Position numbers and translations under genes: made by a program | The notes under the pieces: model-generated | Told to the model about the DNA's origin: nothing | The model's database searches: none | What the model saw: the letters and a program-made list of their open reading frames with translations, nothing else | Source: Wuchereria bancrofti | Lineage: Eukaryota; Nematoda; Chromadorea; Rhabditida; Onchocercidae | Direction of reading: 5' to 3' | DNA: 64,000 nucleotides | NCBI GenBank assembly: GCA_005281725.1 | Contig: SSBO01000008.1 | Coordinates: 2,666,001 to 2,730,000 of the forward strand | In this document: one piece after another, positions 40,401-51,267 of the stretch | Numbering within the stretch: the first letter of the stretch is position 1 | Layout of the letters: each line of letters begins with the position of its first letter

Positions 40401-42562
40401 TATTACTACATCTGGAACTATAAACACAAATGCTACCATCACTACTGGACCAATACAAGCTGGTTTTAGTGGTGCAAAACAGGTTTCTTCTTTTTTTTTT
40501 TTCTAATTTTAAATATTAATAGGAATACAATTAAACTTTGTTTAATTTTGTTAAGTAATAAATGCAATATAGTATCAGATAAAAAAAAATGATATAATCT
40601 TATTTAGATTTTGACCGAAGGTGTTGAAGAGTATCCGATTGGTGGTTCACGGGAAATGATACGAAGTCATCTTGAAAATGTTGACAATTCATCATCATCA
40701 TCATCATATAATGCAAATAACTCCATAATTTGTCAAGGTGGTCATGATATGAAGATGCATTCGGGGCGAACTGGATTGTTTTATGATCATTTAACAAGGT
40801 AATTAATATTTAATTTCTTTTATTATGAGAAATAAATCATTATTGTATGACAATATTTGACCGGAATGATCGGTTATAATTTTTAAAACTTAAATTTAGT
40901 CACCTGTTCCAACTTAAGCACTGAAGAGAAGAACAGTTTATTGAAGAAATATCGATAGATCTGTGAAATCATCTAGGATAAAAATAATTTCTCAAAAACT
41001 ACTATTTAGTACTATGGATACTTTTTTGATAGTTTATTTGATAGTTCTATTTTACGATAAGTTTTGAATTTTAAAATGTAAGAACTATTGAAATGTATTG
41101 TTACAACAACGGTTTTTATAAGTATTTTAAAAATTTATGTTAACAAATTTCAGAGATCGATGGGTTAGTAATCAAAGTGAGAAAAAACAAAATGTGTCAT
41201 CTCAAATTACTCATTCACCGTTTCGTGCTCCAAATGCTCCATTATCATTGTTGCCTAGTGAAAATCCGATATTGATAAGGTACTGAAAGTATTTTTGTTT
41301 TTTAACTCTTGATTTTTATTCTAATAGACAATCTAAAATAACAGACTGTAATAATAGAATGCTTAATATCTTCTTTCTGCTCTTTATACTTTGGTAGTCT
41401 TAAAATCTTTTTAATTAAACATTAAAGATTCGTTAGTCACTGAGTTAGTGGGAGAAGTAAATTTTTTGAGAGATTCGAAATTCGTAATTAAAACAGATTT
41501 AGCGAGAATAATGAAACGATACATAACACCGATGATGATAGTTCTATTTTACGATTATCGCATGCATCTCCAACAAATGATTTAAATGCTCCGATGGATC
41601 GTATCACTAGTGATGATAATGATATCACAAAAGAAGTTATCACTAGCTCAGATAATGCTACAGTTATTGAGCAATCCACAGGAATAATAGATGCCCGTGG
41701 TGGGAGATTAAGTTGCCCAAAAGCTGGCGTTTCATTAATCATTCCAGAGGGAGCAATTAATGAAGGCGTGAGTTTTTCCCTTTTTTTTTCCTCAAATATA
41801 TTTTTTAGATCTTATTTTAATGTTTATCTATATTTTGGAATATTATTTATTCTAAAAATCGTTATTTTTTTTTCTCGAAAATTCCATAATTTCTTAATTG
41901 ATTAACTTTTTAAAAATTTAAAATTGCTAGTATTCCAGGTTCAGCAAGAAATTTATGTAAAAGTTTGCCGAGCAAGCGATGCCGGAAATCGACCACCACT
42001 TGATGAAAGTCGTGGTGAGAGTTTAATGAGTCCATTGGTGATGTGTGGACCTCAAGATTTGCAATTCAATGTTCCAGTCGAATTACAGTAATTCTTTTAT
42101 ATATTTCTGTGATTTGCATCCGTTCTGAAAATATACGATTAATTGTTTATCTCAAAATTTTGACAAACATTTTTCATTTGAATTATTCCACTGTTAACTT
42201 TCACATGAAATTTTAGCATGGAATTTTAGTGTTAAAAATTTAATGTACGAGATTTTTGAAGTACTTCTGAAGTACATGACGTGATATTAAATATGTACAA
42301 AGCAATTTTTGACACTTTCATTAACGGATATGTTACTGTTAGCCTTGTTCATCTGTTAACAAACTCTTTCAAATTCAGTTTAAAAATTTTTTTTTCAAAT
42401 TATTGTTTCAGATTGCCTCATTCTGTGTCAAATAGTAGTGAGAATTGGTCATTAGCTTTAAAGTCTGGTACTGGACAACAATGGGATCAAGTATCATTGG
42501 ATCAAAATACTTCATCGGTGGTAACAGACCATTTAATTTCCCTTAAAATCAATCATTTTTAA
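22475..42562 (+). CDS. zoo-1: ZO-1-type MAGUK junction scaffold (PDZ x3, SH3, GuK, ZU5), 22 exons
   Basis: ZO proteins link junction membrane proteins to actin. Exons: 22475-22687, 24540-24602, 31401-31525, 33096-33195, 33428-33515, 35238-35457, 35993-36142, 36426-36553, 36727-36881, 37042-37154, 37356-37550, 37804-38001, 38226-38364, 38538-38739, 38989-39173, 39411-39478, 39618-40482, 40608-40798, 41154-41279, 41497-41767, 41939-42087, 42412-42562. They total 4095 nt (1364 aa), all in phase. PDZ1 (about 84-180) has [26 protein letters not shown]2 (about 190-265) has EDFGIILG and [23 protein letters not shown]3 (about 357-440) has [17 protein letters not shown]. The SH3 (about 448-520) has [19 protein letters not shown]. 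The GuK (about 575-770) has [17 protein letters not shown], a degenerate P-loop as in other ZO proteins. Residues 781-1069 are Ser/Thr/Pro/Gln-rich low complexity. The ZU5 (about 1230-1364) begins [13 protein letters not shown] and ends ISLKINHF, like vertebrate ZO-1. The ATG lies 29 nt after an acceptor at 22445; that exon is open back to the acceptor, so a further upstream exon is possible. AATAAA lies at 42876. Confidence 0.93.
24175..24179. other. assembly gap (five N)
   Basis: Five undetermined bases in the first intron of the zoo-1-like gene. Confidence 0.95.
28141..28185. repeat. perfect 22-bp palindromic hairpin with 1-nt centre
   Basis: The left arm (28141-28162) begins AGAAAAAGCGGTAATTG and is matched base for base by the right arm (28164-28185), which ends CAATTACCGCTTTTTCT, around a single central A at 28163. 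The symmetry continues imperfectly outward (ATCCACT against AGTGAT). No target-site duplication was recognised. The arms could be the remnant of a short inverted-repeat element or a cruciform-forming site. The loop is too short for a normal microRNA precursor. Confidence 0.9.
28400..28766. repeat. compound tandem array of about 30- and 34-bp half-units
   Basis: Alternating blocks TTTACTTTATCACTTCATATATATCC (about 30 bp) and TTACTTACTTTATCACTTCATACATATC (about 34 bp) form a higher-order unit of about 64 bp that repeats several times. The first few half-units are less regular, so the array appears to have grown by amplification of the 64-bp pair. Confidence 0.9.
29099..29170. repeat. 26-bp repeat, nearly three copies, each with an inverted TTGAC/GTCAA pair
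   Basis: Units start at 29099, 29125 and 29151 with ACTTGACCTATT. The first two contain TTGAC followed about 12 bp later by GTCAA, so each can form a short hairpin; the third copy is truncated. It lies in the zoo-1 PDZ1 intron. Confidence 0.85.
30120..30600 (+). promoter_or_regulatory. candidate internal promoter or enhancer of zoo-1
   Basis: A GC-richer segment of the long zoo-1 intron, about 0.8-1.3 kb ahead of the exon at 31401. It begins with GATAAGCGGCTATGAGCCAG, then a (CT)n tract at about 30166-30182. It contains the perfect 14-bp palindrome CAAATGCGCATTTG at 30403-30416 and ends with GGAGCGCATTTTCCGGAAAA. None of these proves a promoter. The inference rests on composition, position in an unusually long intron and palindromic sites. 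A transcript starting here would lack the first strand of PDZ1. Confidence 0.3.
32381..32436. repeat. (CT)n microsatellite with CCCTTT interruptions
   Basis: Three blocks of CT dinucleotides separated by CCCTTT, in the zoo-1 intron between the exons at 31401 and 33096. Confidence 0.9.
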
Positions 42563-44727
42563 AAATTTTAGAAAATGCATAAGTTTATGTTTATTTGTTA
42601 TTGTTTTAGTAAGCTCATTATTATTACTTTTTTTTTTCTTTAATTTTTCATATGGTTCCCTTGTTGATCAATGCTCTTTTGTTCTAATTTTTTTTTTCTT
42701 TTTTTTTTCAGTGACATAGAAATTTCCATCCTTTTAAATTGTGTCATTATCTAGACTTTTCTTTTGTTTATTTCGTCTCTTTTATTTTTGCATTTTTTCC
42801 TCATTTAAATTTCTTTTCCATTTTACTGGTGCTGTAATTACTTTTATACATTTGTTGTTCTTTTTTTTAATGAATAATAAATAATCATATGAATTTGTTA
42901 AGAAAAATGGATGAAAATTTTTTAATCCAAAAAAAAAAAGGAGAAATGTTATATTAAACAGATTTTCACTCGTTAAATTTTAAACTATTCAATTTACAAT
43001 TCATACATTGTTTTTTTTTTTAATTTTTGTTTTTTGTTTAAATGAATGTTATTGATTGCACTAACATAAATGTTCTTATGAGCTAAAAGATAAATTTGTA
43101 GGTAATCAAATGTTTGGATTTCAATTCATTTTAATTCTTTTCAATAGAATTTCGAAATATTTCACACTGCTCATTTAGAACAAATCATTTCACTCTCAAA
43201 ATGATTATTTTGTTAATTCTTTGTCTTCTTTTTTTTTTCCTTTCACGTTAATCCAATTTTCCGGTCTCCATATAATAATTTTATAAATATATACATAATT
43301 TCATTGTATTATTGATTTTTTATAACAATTCCAATAGATATTTCATATATTTATTGAACAGCTAGGCTACGCTTAATTTTTTTCACCGTAAAAATTGTAA
43401 ATTTTGAAAAAAAAAAAAAAAAAAACAACAACTAAAAGCTAAATTGCTTGCATATATTTTTATAGCCTAAAATATTCAAATATTATCATTGCTTTTTATT
43501 TGTTAAATAGTGGAGAGTGCAAATGACAGACAGTATTTTGTAAGAATTTTATTATTTCTTTTAATATTTATGCTGCTTATTTATATTTGTTTTTTTCTTC
43601 TTTTTGATTACAACGTGTTTGTATGATCTTTGTTCCTTTCTATATTTGCTTCAATGATAATAAAATAACTATATTTATTCCATATTGTTTTTACGATGAC
43701 TTAAATGACAAAATGAAAGTTAATTATCAATCAAAATTGACATGATGACAAATGTTGATGATTTGCTATATGATAGTAAGACGAATTGTCCAATCATTAG
43801 TGATTATTCGATCAGCTTTTTTAAAATTTTCAATCACATAAATCTATTAGTGCTATTCTCGAAATGTAATGTTAACGATCGAGAAGAAAAACAAATCGGT
43901 TTACTTTTATTATTTGCTGAATTAATTAAATAAAGTGAAATCCATTATGGTCTTAGCTTGCTTTCTGTAGCAGTAGAATGATAAGGTTAGTTTTTTCTTT
44001 TTAATTAATTTAAAAAAAACAAGCAATGACAGGAAAAGTGGGACGAGTAGAAGAATTCTTAACCTTTGCTCCATTTGATATAATTTACGCTACCAGTTTC
44101 TGAAGGTCAAAAATAAAATATATAAATGACATTGAAATCAATTAGTATTTATTTGCATGCTGTTAATGAATTCAGCTCTTTCACAAATAATTTACAATGA
44201 TTATTTTAAATCAGTTGCATAAGTCAAATTAGATATTACTTACTTGTAATTACTTACTAGTATAGTTACTAGTTCATGCAACATTAAAAAAATACCTCCC
44301 TTGCATGAGTAATATTTTGAAAATTAAAATGTATACATGTATGTATGTGTGTATGTGTGTGTATGTATGTGTGTATGATTCATTCATGACATACTACAAA
44401 CTTGATTAACACTTTTTAATGGGTTAAATAAATTCATAGTAAATTGTCGTTATTTTGATCTTTGTTTTGTTTTCCTTCCTTTTTCTTTTTTTTTTCTTGT
44501 CAACTGCTTCAATTTACGAAAGAATTTAAAAATGTTTTCATTTTTTTTTCTCCTTCGCAAATTGAATTTTCCTCTTCCCTTATTTTTTTTTTCCATTTCA
44601 TTTATAAATGCTAAATTGTTTAAAAAAAAAAACTTTCATATCTTTGAGTTTATTTAATTTTTTGTTTCTTTTTTAAATGAAAGATTCAATTATAATCCGA
44701 TTAGAAATACAAGCAAATTCAATTATA
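42563..44727. other. zoo-1 3' UTR and intergenic region
   Basis: After the zoo-1 stop the sequence is T-rich, with AATAAA at 42876. Beyond that I see no exon. A (GT/GTAT)n tract occupies about 44335-44378. A 63-codon open frame at 43742-43933 has no recognisable domain and is not supported. Confidence 0.6.
44335..44378. repeat. (GTAT/GT)n simple repeat
   Basis: Interspersed TATG and TG units over about 44 bp, ending just before TGATTCATTCATG. Confidence 0.85.
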
Positions 44728-44738
44728 TCTATTTTTAG
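44728..44738 (+). promoter_or_regulatory. candidate spliced-leader acceptor, small secreted peptide gene
   Basis: TCTATTTTTAG ends at 44738, nine bases before the ATG at 44748. A pyrimidine-rich acceptor this close to a start codon, with no upstream exon evident, is typical of nematode trans-splicing and supports the start choice. Confidence 0.5.
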
Positions 44739-44747
44739 ATTTCAATT

Positions 44748-45147
44748 ATGATATCATCAATATTTACTACTTTATACATCATATTAATTGCACAAGGAGT
44801 TCAAGCATGGTGGCATCCAGGTGGTGGTTTTGGTTACGGTTATCATACTTCTTGGCATCCTCCTGTTCCTCCTGTTCCTGTTTTTGGTCCAATGTCATAT
44901 TATCATCCTCATCCTTATAATGATGTTTATAACATGTATGATTCATTATGCTTATTGTTTGTAACAAAATTTTAGACAATTTTAATTTCTTTCATTTATA
45001 TAAAATTAATATAATTATTTTCTTTTTCCTATATCATTATCAATTTATCATTATCAATTTTATCATTACAGGTATTCTGCATATAGAGGTGCACAAATTG
45101 GTGCTGCACTTGGTTCATTGGCTGCAAATTTTGGTGGGAAGAAATGA
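44748..45147 (+). CDS. small secreted Trp/His/Gly/Pro/Tyr-rich peptide, two exons
   Basis: Exon 1 is 44748-44935 and exon 2 is 45072-45147, joined across GT...AG in phase (264 nt, 87 aa). Residues 1-20 are a clear signal peptide (hydrophobic TLYIILIAQGVQA), with likely cleavage before WWHPGGG. The mature part has two regions. The first, about residues 21-62, carries WWHPGGGFGYGYHTSWHP, a PPVPPVPV proline run, and YYHPHPY. The second is a C-terminal glycine-zipper-like tail, RGAQIGAALGSLAANFGGKK, at about 68-87. I do not recognise the family. Gly/Tyr/Trp-rich short secreted peptides in nematodes include antimicrobial and cuticle-associated proteins, and the His content could bind metal; both are guesses. 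AATAAA lies at 45302, and the gene converges on the minus-strand cuticlin. The gene model is well supported by signal peptide, in-frame splice and compositional bias; the function is unknown. Confidence 0.75.
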
Positions 45148-46077
45148 AAAAAAATCATTTGCGTGAAATCATTTATTTTCCTCAGTTGATATTCATTTTA
45201 ATTCTGTGTAAAAAAAAAAAATCTATATATATATATAATTTTTATATAATTTTCAAATGATAATTGTCTTTTTAAGTGTAAGGTAAAATTAAAAAGTTGA
45301 TAATAAAAAATGAATAGAATGAAGAAGAACTTAACAATTTTTTTATTTTAATTTTTTAAAAAATTTTTCTTCCATTTTAAATTTCATTTTTATATTATAC
45401 GACTCATTCCTCTAAACATATTTTGCTTAACTAATTCAATTTATGCTAACTTAATTAAAGTAAATTTTAGTAAATACCTAACCAGGTGATAGGTATGTGT
45501 GATTTTAATGCAATACTTTTTTTTATTACATATTAATCTACCTCTCACTATTCCATGCATTTTTTTTTTTTTTTGTTTCTTTTTGAACTTCTCATTTTAT
45601 ATTATTCTTTTTTACTAGAAATTTTTTTTATAAGACAAATCTCGATAAGAAATATTAGCATCCTAAAGCAAATTTATTATTTCACATCTCTCAGGATATT
45701 TATGTTGATGTTATTATCTCTATTTTATCATTTCACCATTGTTATTTTCACATTTTTCCTACATTTATTGGGAATAAAAATAGGAATGCTTCTTTTTCAT
45801 TACGGAATTACTTTCAAACTTTCAAAAATTTTGTTCACAAATAAAAATTTTATTCCACACTGTTTTTAGCATTAGATTAAAGAACAAAAAAAAAAAATCA
45901 TCAAAAGCATTTTCAATTAAAAAAAAAAAAAAAAAAAAACTATCGTATTTTACAATATCATCTAATTTACAATTCAAAAAATTTGAAAGTGAAGTTAAAT
46001 AAGAGTAAAGATTTCTTGCACTTTCCAAAACTTTATTTCAAGTATTAAAAATTAAAATTTTGATATAAAAATATATT
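45148..46077. other. convergent intergenic region between small peptide and cuticlin genes
   Basis: The 3' flanks of two convergent genes. It contains the plus-strand AATAAA at 45302 and, for the minus-strand cuticlin, TTTATT at 46032-46037 (AATAAA on the minus strand, about 41-46 nt beyond the stop). An apparent 104-codon frame at 45555-45869 is Phe/Leu/Ile-rich AT-driven sequence and is not supported as a gene. Confidence 0.6.
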
Positions 46078-49000
46078 TTACCAAAGATTATTAATAGGCC
46101 TTTTCTTCCACATTCCATCATCATCCGTAACTGAAGTAATGCAACAGAATTGTTTATGTCTTACAAATAACATTGTGATAAAACAGGATGCACCAAATAA
46201 AAAGATTATTGTACCAAGAATTAAAAGCATATCCAATGATGAAAGACAAATTGAGATAATACGCGATTCTTCGTTTATTGCTAAATTAATAAAAATTAAT
46301 TTAAAGATTAAAAAAAAAAAGAGAAAAATGATGGAAGACAAATAATTACTACAACAAATTAAAACGATCATAGTTTAATCAATGTTATTAATATATTATT
46401 GTAAAATATATTTTAATGATATTTGATCATTTATTAATATGATTGGCATATATGAATTTATTTCATTATCATTTTTCCTTAAAAACTTGTCTTCTTTACA
46501 AAAAGAACGTCTTTCAAAAGCAAATATTTTTTTTTTGTTCTTTTCTTTTTCTTTTTTCCCGGTTTTCTTACCGAATTTTTTTTTTTTTTTCATTTTCATC
46601 TTTACTATTTGTCCATTATATTTTTTATTTTGCTTAAAATTTCTTCTATATTAATGCTTCTTAATTAAGTTACCTTTATCGACATTTGAAGTTGCATTTG
46701 AAGATTGAATTTCAATCATTGGAAAGACAACAACATGTGCCGTAAGATCCGTTTCAGCAACTTTCATTTTTGTGTTTGACAATTTTGGTTGCTTCAAGTT
46801 ATTGTTAGAACGAATTTCTCTTCGAGCACGCAATTTGCGTGGTATAGCGCTGGTTTTTCGGAAACTAAATATCATATATATATATATTTTTTAATATATT
46901 TCATTTTCATAAAATTAGAAATTGATGAAATTTCACAGAAAAAAAAAAATTATGAAAGACAATTTCTGATTGTCTGAAAACTCACCCAAATTCCAATGGT
47001 GATTGTAATGGTGACGTTGGTGTGGCATGCAAATTTCTTGTAATTTTTTTACGCTCAGCATCTATTGGTCCAAAGAATTCTTTTTCAGACTCTAAAATCA
47101 GTTCATTGTTGTTGCAGGAACCAATTATCACAATAACTGTCAAATTATATCAAAATGGTGTTTGTTGCTGTGATAAGTGATAATGATTACTTAGGCATTT
47201 CGATGCTGACTGAGGACATAGGTATCAATCAGTTAAGTATTAGTGAGATATTTTTGATAAGAGAAGTGCTATTATTATTTATTATTGTTATTATTTGTTA
47301 TTATTATTTGGATGCTGATTGAGGATATTATTATTGTTATTGTTATTACTGTTATTATTATTGTTATTATTACTATTATTATTATTATCATTATTATTAT
47401 TGTTATTATTACTATTATTATTGTTATTATTACTATTATTATTGTTATTATTACTATTATTATTGTTATTATTATTATTATTGTTATTATTAATTAGTAT
47501 GGAAAAATTTTTGAGAATTTTAAAAAATACTATGATGTTGAAAATGTGATGGATCATCATAATAACTACGCTCTGGCGAAGAATATTCGGTTGGTAGTTG
47601 TGTCAAAAATTCATCTTCACAAACTGGTGGCTGAAAGTAAAAGTTAAAAAAAAAAAAAATTCTACTGTTTTTCAAACTTTGGTGCAAAAAAAGATAAAAT
47701 AAGAGCGGATTTGTTCATTTATAGCAAAATGAAGAATTATTTTGATAATAAACCTAAATCTTATTCAAATAATCATTTTATCCATAACACTATCACGCTG
47801 TATATTAAATTGATTTCAATTCATAGTAACTTTCATTTATTTCATTTCTCTCTTACATCTTTAGGCTTAAATTTTCACATTATTTTCATTATAATCTTGC
47901 ATTCAGATCAAATATTCTCATTCTTATAAAATTATCAACTTACTGTCACATCATCACAACCACCATCGTTCTTAACACAAAGTTGCACAGTACACGTAAA
48001 ATACAATTGAATTTTATCAGAATACTTAAAAACTCGTGTTTTTGCATATGCTGTTATAGCTTGATCATCATATTGAATATCAGATAGTAATAAAGGATCC
48101 AAAACACATCTAAATTAATTTCATCACATTAAAAAAATACATTCAAAACAGTTCCATTTTTTAATAGTTTAGTGCAAAAAAAAAAAAAAAGTAAAATCTA
48201 TGAAACTGCAAAGAATGTTAAAATTTTGTAATAAAAAAGTATTAGATGTGTAAGAAATTGAAACATGAAAAAAAGAAGAAATGGTTGAAAAAGAAAAAAA
48301 AAAACTTTTAAGTTTGAGAAAAATAAATTTTGAAAATGACCCTTTATTGTCAACTATTGGGACATGTTTGCCTTGGCCATCATCAACATAACATGAATGA
48401 ATTAGCATACCATATATTATACCAGATTCTAAATATTACTATAATTGCAAAAAAAATTTGGTATAAAAATTTTCCAGGAAATTTTTTAAGTTTTTTTTTT
48501 TTTTTTTAGGATCAACTAACAAAATTAATTAATGAACTTAATTGAGTTATAAGTTTTTCCATCAATTTTCTTAGCAACAAATTAATTAATATCACTAAAT
48601 TTTTAAATCAGATAATATTTTTATAATAAAAAAAAAATAAATTAATTTAGAAAGATAATCATTTTTACAACTAACCTAAATCACAATGCCATACGTGCCA
48701 TACGTGATCACCGATATGCGCAAATTTGACCAATGGACCATTACGACTTTCACGTATTTCATACATACAACCCGGAAGAGTAAATTCTTTTGCAATAATT
48801 TGCGTTGTTAATTGACTAAATATTTAATATGAATAAGTGATATCATTAACCTATTTTACTTTCACAGGAAAAAAATTTAATAAATCATAATTTAATGGAA
48901 AGGGAAAGATTAAACATCTCATTCAACTAATTTTTCAAAAGAAAACTAACTGGTTTAGATGTTTGTGTTTTTTTAGGTATGATTCAGATATTAGAATAAA

Positions 49001-50175
49001 GCACTGAATTATAAAAAAGAAAAGACAAACATTTAATTATAAGTTTTGAACAAGAAACTTTTTAGCAGATTTTTAATTGGCAAAAAAAAAAAATTATCTT
49101 GTAAAATTTAAAACAAATTTTTTTTTTAAAAAAACATAAATTTTATTTAAAAAGTTTTTTTTTAACTAACCATAAACAACTTACCTAACACCCAATGTAA
49201 CTTCTAATGCTTTAACTGACTCAGAGAAAAAGCATCGTACTTGATATGCTCGATCAGCTTCTGTCTCGAAAATCTTAAATTGAACTCTAATATTATTTAC
49301 AACATTTAAAAATTCAGATCAAGAAGAAAATAGGTAAAAATGCTAAATTAGTGGTTCCTTTATTAATTTCGCCAAAATTTTCATTATTTAACTCAACTTA
49401 AGGAAATACTTGAAATTTTTTAAAATTTCAAAAATATTATTGAAAACAGAACTGGAATATAATATCATACCGGATGGAATGATACGATGAGTGTAAATGT
49501 GTAAACAACACCACGTGGATTCAACTAAAATTTGAAAATATACGAAAATTTGGAGAAAATGACATTAATTACAATTTGCAGTTCATAAGATGCTTAAAAA
49601 AACCGATCGGAGATAAAAAAAAAAAAGGAAAACAATTTTGATAACGAAAAAATAACTTTAGAAAGAACTTAAATAACTTTAGAAAAACTTTGATTTAAGT
49701 TAAATTTGAAATGCATTGCAACAAACTACTATGGAATCAAATAATTAAAATCAAATTCCGCCAAAAAAAAAAAATGGAATTTTCATGCAAATAAACAACA
49801 AATACTTTTATTTACTATTATAAATGCCTCTTATTGAATTATTTTCGCAAAAAAAATTTGTAACTGATGAAGAGATGATAAATTTAGATTGTATATGGAT
49901 CATTTTTATGAAAAACGAACCAAATCTATGACATAGGTTTTCAAAAAAAAAAAAAAAATGTACCGTGCGCTGACGTCGCATGTTGCATTCACCAAATTTC
50001 AACGAAAATTTTAGCTGTTGATTGTTATTTGACAGTTTTTCAAGAGTATATAACTGCTGATTTTCGCCAAAGTATGATGTTACACAATTAGGATTATCAC
50101 TTTCACCCTTGAAATTTCAAGATTACTCACTTAACTAAGAGTACAGTTCAAGAAAATAAAATAATAATAATAATA

Positions 50176-50243
<68 letters not shown>

Positions 50244-51233
50244 TCTGTTTATTAATTATTGAAAATTACCTAGGTGGAATGACTAAAATGTTTTTTTCAC
50301 TTTTATTCTATCATATTAGATTATCTCGGCAAGTGTTATTAAGGTGATATTCATAAGCTGTGATCAATTTTTATGATCGAACAGATCAATCAATATCAGT
50401 GAATTTTGAAGTACTATTTGAGTATTATTATTTGAAGCAAACTATTTGAAGCATTCTATCAACAAGTAAATTACCACCGAATATATGACAAAATTGAATG
50501 CTAATAAGCTATGCTTTTTGATACCTGAACATACAATCTGCCAAAAAATGAATATGTGGTAATCACATCAATTTCAATACCATCTAAACCACATTCCACT
50601 TCCGGTTCACCAACAACACTATTCTCGATTAGGCCAAGATCTGATATTGAATCTTGATACGTCTAAATGACTTAGTCATTTGATTTTATGGCTCTCATTG
50701 GAAAAACATGAATTTAAGTTTCAAACAGTCAAAAATCTTTAAATATTAATTCAAAATTTTCTTAAAATTGTCACTTATTAGCTTTCTTGTATTTGATTTG
50801 TGCTTCAGCCTAATGTTAATTTTATAATTAATTTGCTGTAATTTATAATTGAAAATTAAAATTGAGAATTAAATTAAGCAAATTTCACCCGAAAACCCAC
50901 TTATGCAAAGATAGCTATGATTCAATTAAATTAAAGGTTGAAAAATCCACTAAAAACTCCTTTTTCAAAGTATACGAATCAAAGTCCAATTCAATAACAT
51001 AGCCGCAGAACAAAACTGCCAGACGCCATTGCTAGGAACTGAACCTAGGTACTGCAAGCGGAAGTCGGAAACCTTAACCACTCGGCTACTCACTCCAAGC
51101 AACACATGGATTTTAATTAAATTTAAATATTTTTTAATTTAATTAAATGATTAAATTAATTGTAAAAACTAACAGTATTAATAAGTAGTAGGCAAGAAAT
51201 GATAGCAGATGTCACCATCATACTGACTATCAT
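46078..51233 (-). CDS. cuticlin: ZP-domain protein with signal peptide and membrane anchor, 12 exons
   Basis: Cuticlins are secreted or membrane-tethered ZP proteins that polymerise in the nematode cuticle. Exons in transcript order: 51233-51174, 50662-50525, 50107-49964, 49524-49471, 49273-49185, 48815-48676, 48428-48341, 48109-47944, 47630-47570, 47091-46986, 46864-46674, 46280-46078. They total 1440 nt (479 aa), all in phase. Residues 1-20 are a signal peptide. The ZP domain (about 35-300) opens with VVGEPEVECGLDGIEIDV and FFGRLYVQ, then NPNCVTSY, GECNMRRQRTLNPRGVVY, SFHPIFETEADRAYQVRC, LIHSCYVDDGQG and a Cys-containing end (YFTCTVQLC). A dibasic furin-like site, RARR, is at about 361-364. 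A hydrophobic anchor (about 430-452, LLILGTIIFLFGASCF) precedes a short tail ending RPINNLW. These are the hallmark cuticlin parts; I cannot name the exact paralogue. The start is supported by the signal peptide and an acceptor 23 nt upstream. The intron at 47092-47569 carries a long trinucleotide repeat. Confidence 0.93.
47275..47495. repeat. TTATTATTG/TTATTACTA-type trinucleotide array
   Basis: About 220 bp of ATT triplets, interrupted at regular spacing to give 9- and 18-bp higher-order periods (TTATTATTG TTATTATTAC TATTATT). It lies wholly within a cuticlin intron (47092-47569). Reading it in any frame gives poly-Leu, poly-Ile or poly-Asn, which explains several spurious open frames. Confidence 0.95.
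50160..50238. repeat. (TAA)n microsatellite
   Basis: About 26 uninterrupted or nearly uninterrupted TAA triplets inside the cuticlin intron 50108-50524. Confidence 0.95.
51024..51095 (-). pseudogene. degenerate tRNA-like sequence in cuticlin intron 1
   Basis: On the minus strand, TAGCCGAGTGGTTAAGG resembles the D-arm and A box of Leu/Ser-type tRNAs. CTAGGTTCAGTTCCTAG forms a perfect 5-bp T-stem with a 7-nt loop and a B-box-like core. The proposed acceptor arms (GAGTGAG and CAATGGC) do not pair, and the anticodon stem contains a mismatch. It is therefore best read as a decayed tRNA or tRNA-derived element, not a working tRNA. It lies between the signal-peptide exon and the first ZP exon, on the same strand as the gene. 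Confidence 0.6.
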
Positions 51234-51256
51234 GTCGACTTTGTTGTGATAGTAGT

Positions 51257-51267
51257 CTAAAGTAAAG
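51257..51267 (-). promoter_or_regulatory. candidate spliced-leader acceptor, cuticlin gene
   Basis: On the minus strand CTTTACTTTAG is followed by a 23-nt leader and then the signal-peptide ATG at 51233. Short leader, pyrimidine-rich tract and absence of an upstream exon fit nematode trans-splicing and support the chosen start. Confidence 0.5.

Noticed and set aside
46396..46599. Lys-rich minus-strand frame in the last cuticlin intron
   Set aside because: Runs of A/T give poly-Lys/Phe readings on both strands. It lies between two cuticlin exons that join in phase, and no domain is visible.
47285..47560. Poly-Leu, poly-Ile and poly-Asn proteins on both strands
   Set aside because: Translation of an ATT-type array inside a cuticlin intron.
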